Assembly (NCBI RefSeq): GCF_002950945.1
Contig: NZ_CP012673.1
Coordinates: 7,268,501 to 7,332,500 of the forward strand
Origin: Sorangium cellulosum
GTDB taxonomy: Bacteria; Myxococcota_A; Polyangia; Polyangiales; Polyangiaceae
DNA: 64,000 nucleotides
Reading direction: 5' to 3'
The notes under the pieces are model-generated. The model had not been told where the DNA came from and made no database searches. It saw only the letters and a list, made by a program, of their open reading frames with translations. Of the stretch, positions 63,999 to 64,000 are shown in pieces (position 1 is the stretch's first letter; every line of letters begins with the position of its first letter). Both the position numbers and the translations under genes were made by a program.

Positions 63999-64000
63999 AC

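Overview
The window is very GC-rich chromosomal DNA from a myxobacterium, most likely Sorangium or a close relative (order Polyangiales). Reasons: eukaryote-like Ser/Thr kinases, many alanine/proline-rich lipoproteins, PEGA and TPR proteins, a sigma-54 activator next to type IV pilins, and heavy use of GTG starts. Taxonomy is inferred from gene content only.

Regions. (1) 120-6928, minus strand: a transmembrane Ser/Thr kinase, a Cys-rich lipoprotein, a TPR protein, two small or thioredoxin-like membrane proteins and a beta-propeller-like lipoprotein. (2) 6963-26572: a 19.6 kb integrated element bounded by a 17-bp direct repeat that is the 3' end of a tRNA-Leu(CAG) gene. It holds a fully overlapping left operon (Zn-ribbon protein, three pentapeptide-repeat proteins, a DnaA-domain-IV-like HTH protein), a tyrosine recombinase, a divergently placed candidate repressor with a palindromic operator, and a rightward block that looks like a virion or lysis module: a capsid-sized beta protein, a transglutaminase-like protein, a transglycosylase/M15 endopeptidase, several single-TM proteins, an alpha/beta hydrolase, a second beta-rich protein and a basic protein. 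An outer-membrane barrel gene and two small genes close it. (3) 26557-29586: tRNA-Leu, pyrC, rimO. (4) 29691-35490: a lipoprotein, a PilR-like activator, three prepilins, one degenerate pilin-like protein and a TPR protein. (5) 35589-41054: a PEGA protein, a decayed kinase and a large phosphodiester-glycosidase-like protein. (6) 41315-49037, plus strand: gatC-gatA, a GNAT, an SDR, an acyltransferase, truB and a CorC-type protein. (7) 49243-64000: a membrane protein, a hydrolase, tex, an inverted pair of four-helix-bundle genes flanked by hexanucleotide arrays, hutI, a PhoD-like phosphatase, nagZ, a quinone-oxidoreductase-like enzyme, an EamA exporter and a CAP-domain lipoprotein.

The main discovery is in region 2. 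Joining the two ends of the element in silico, as in an excised circle, puts the attachment core inside an uninterrupted reading frame. An ATG at 26543 reads through the core into the frame that continues at 6980 and ends at 7936. Integration therefore cuts an operon between its probable promoter (AT-rich palindrome at 25419-25448) and its downstream genes, including the integrase. The left junction also keeps the CCA tail and terminator-like hairpin of the tRNA, now 19.6 kb from the tRNA body. I found no terminase, portal, tail or packaging-ATPase gene, so the structural block may belong to a tailless, possibly membrane-containing virus or a satellite; this is a hypothesis.
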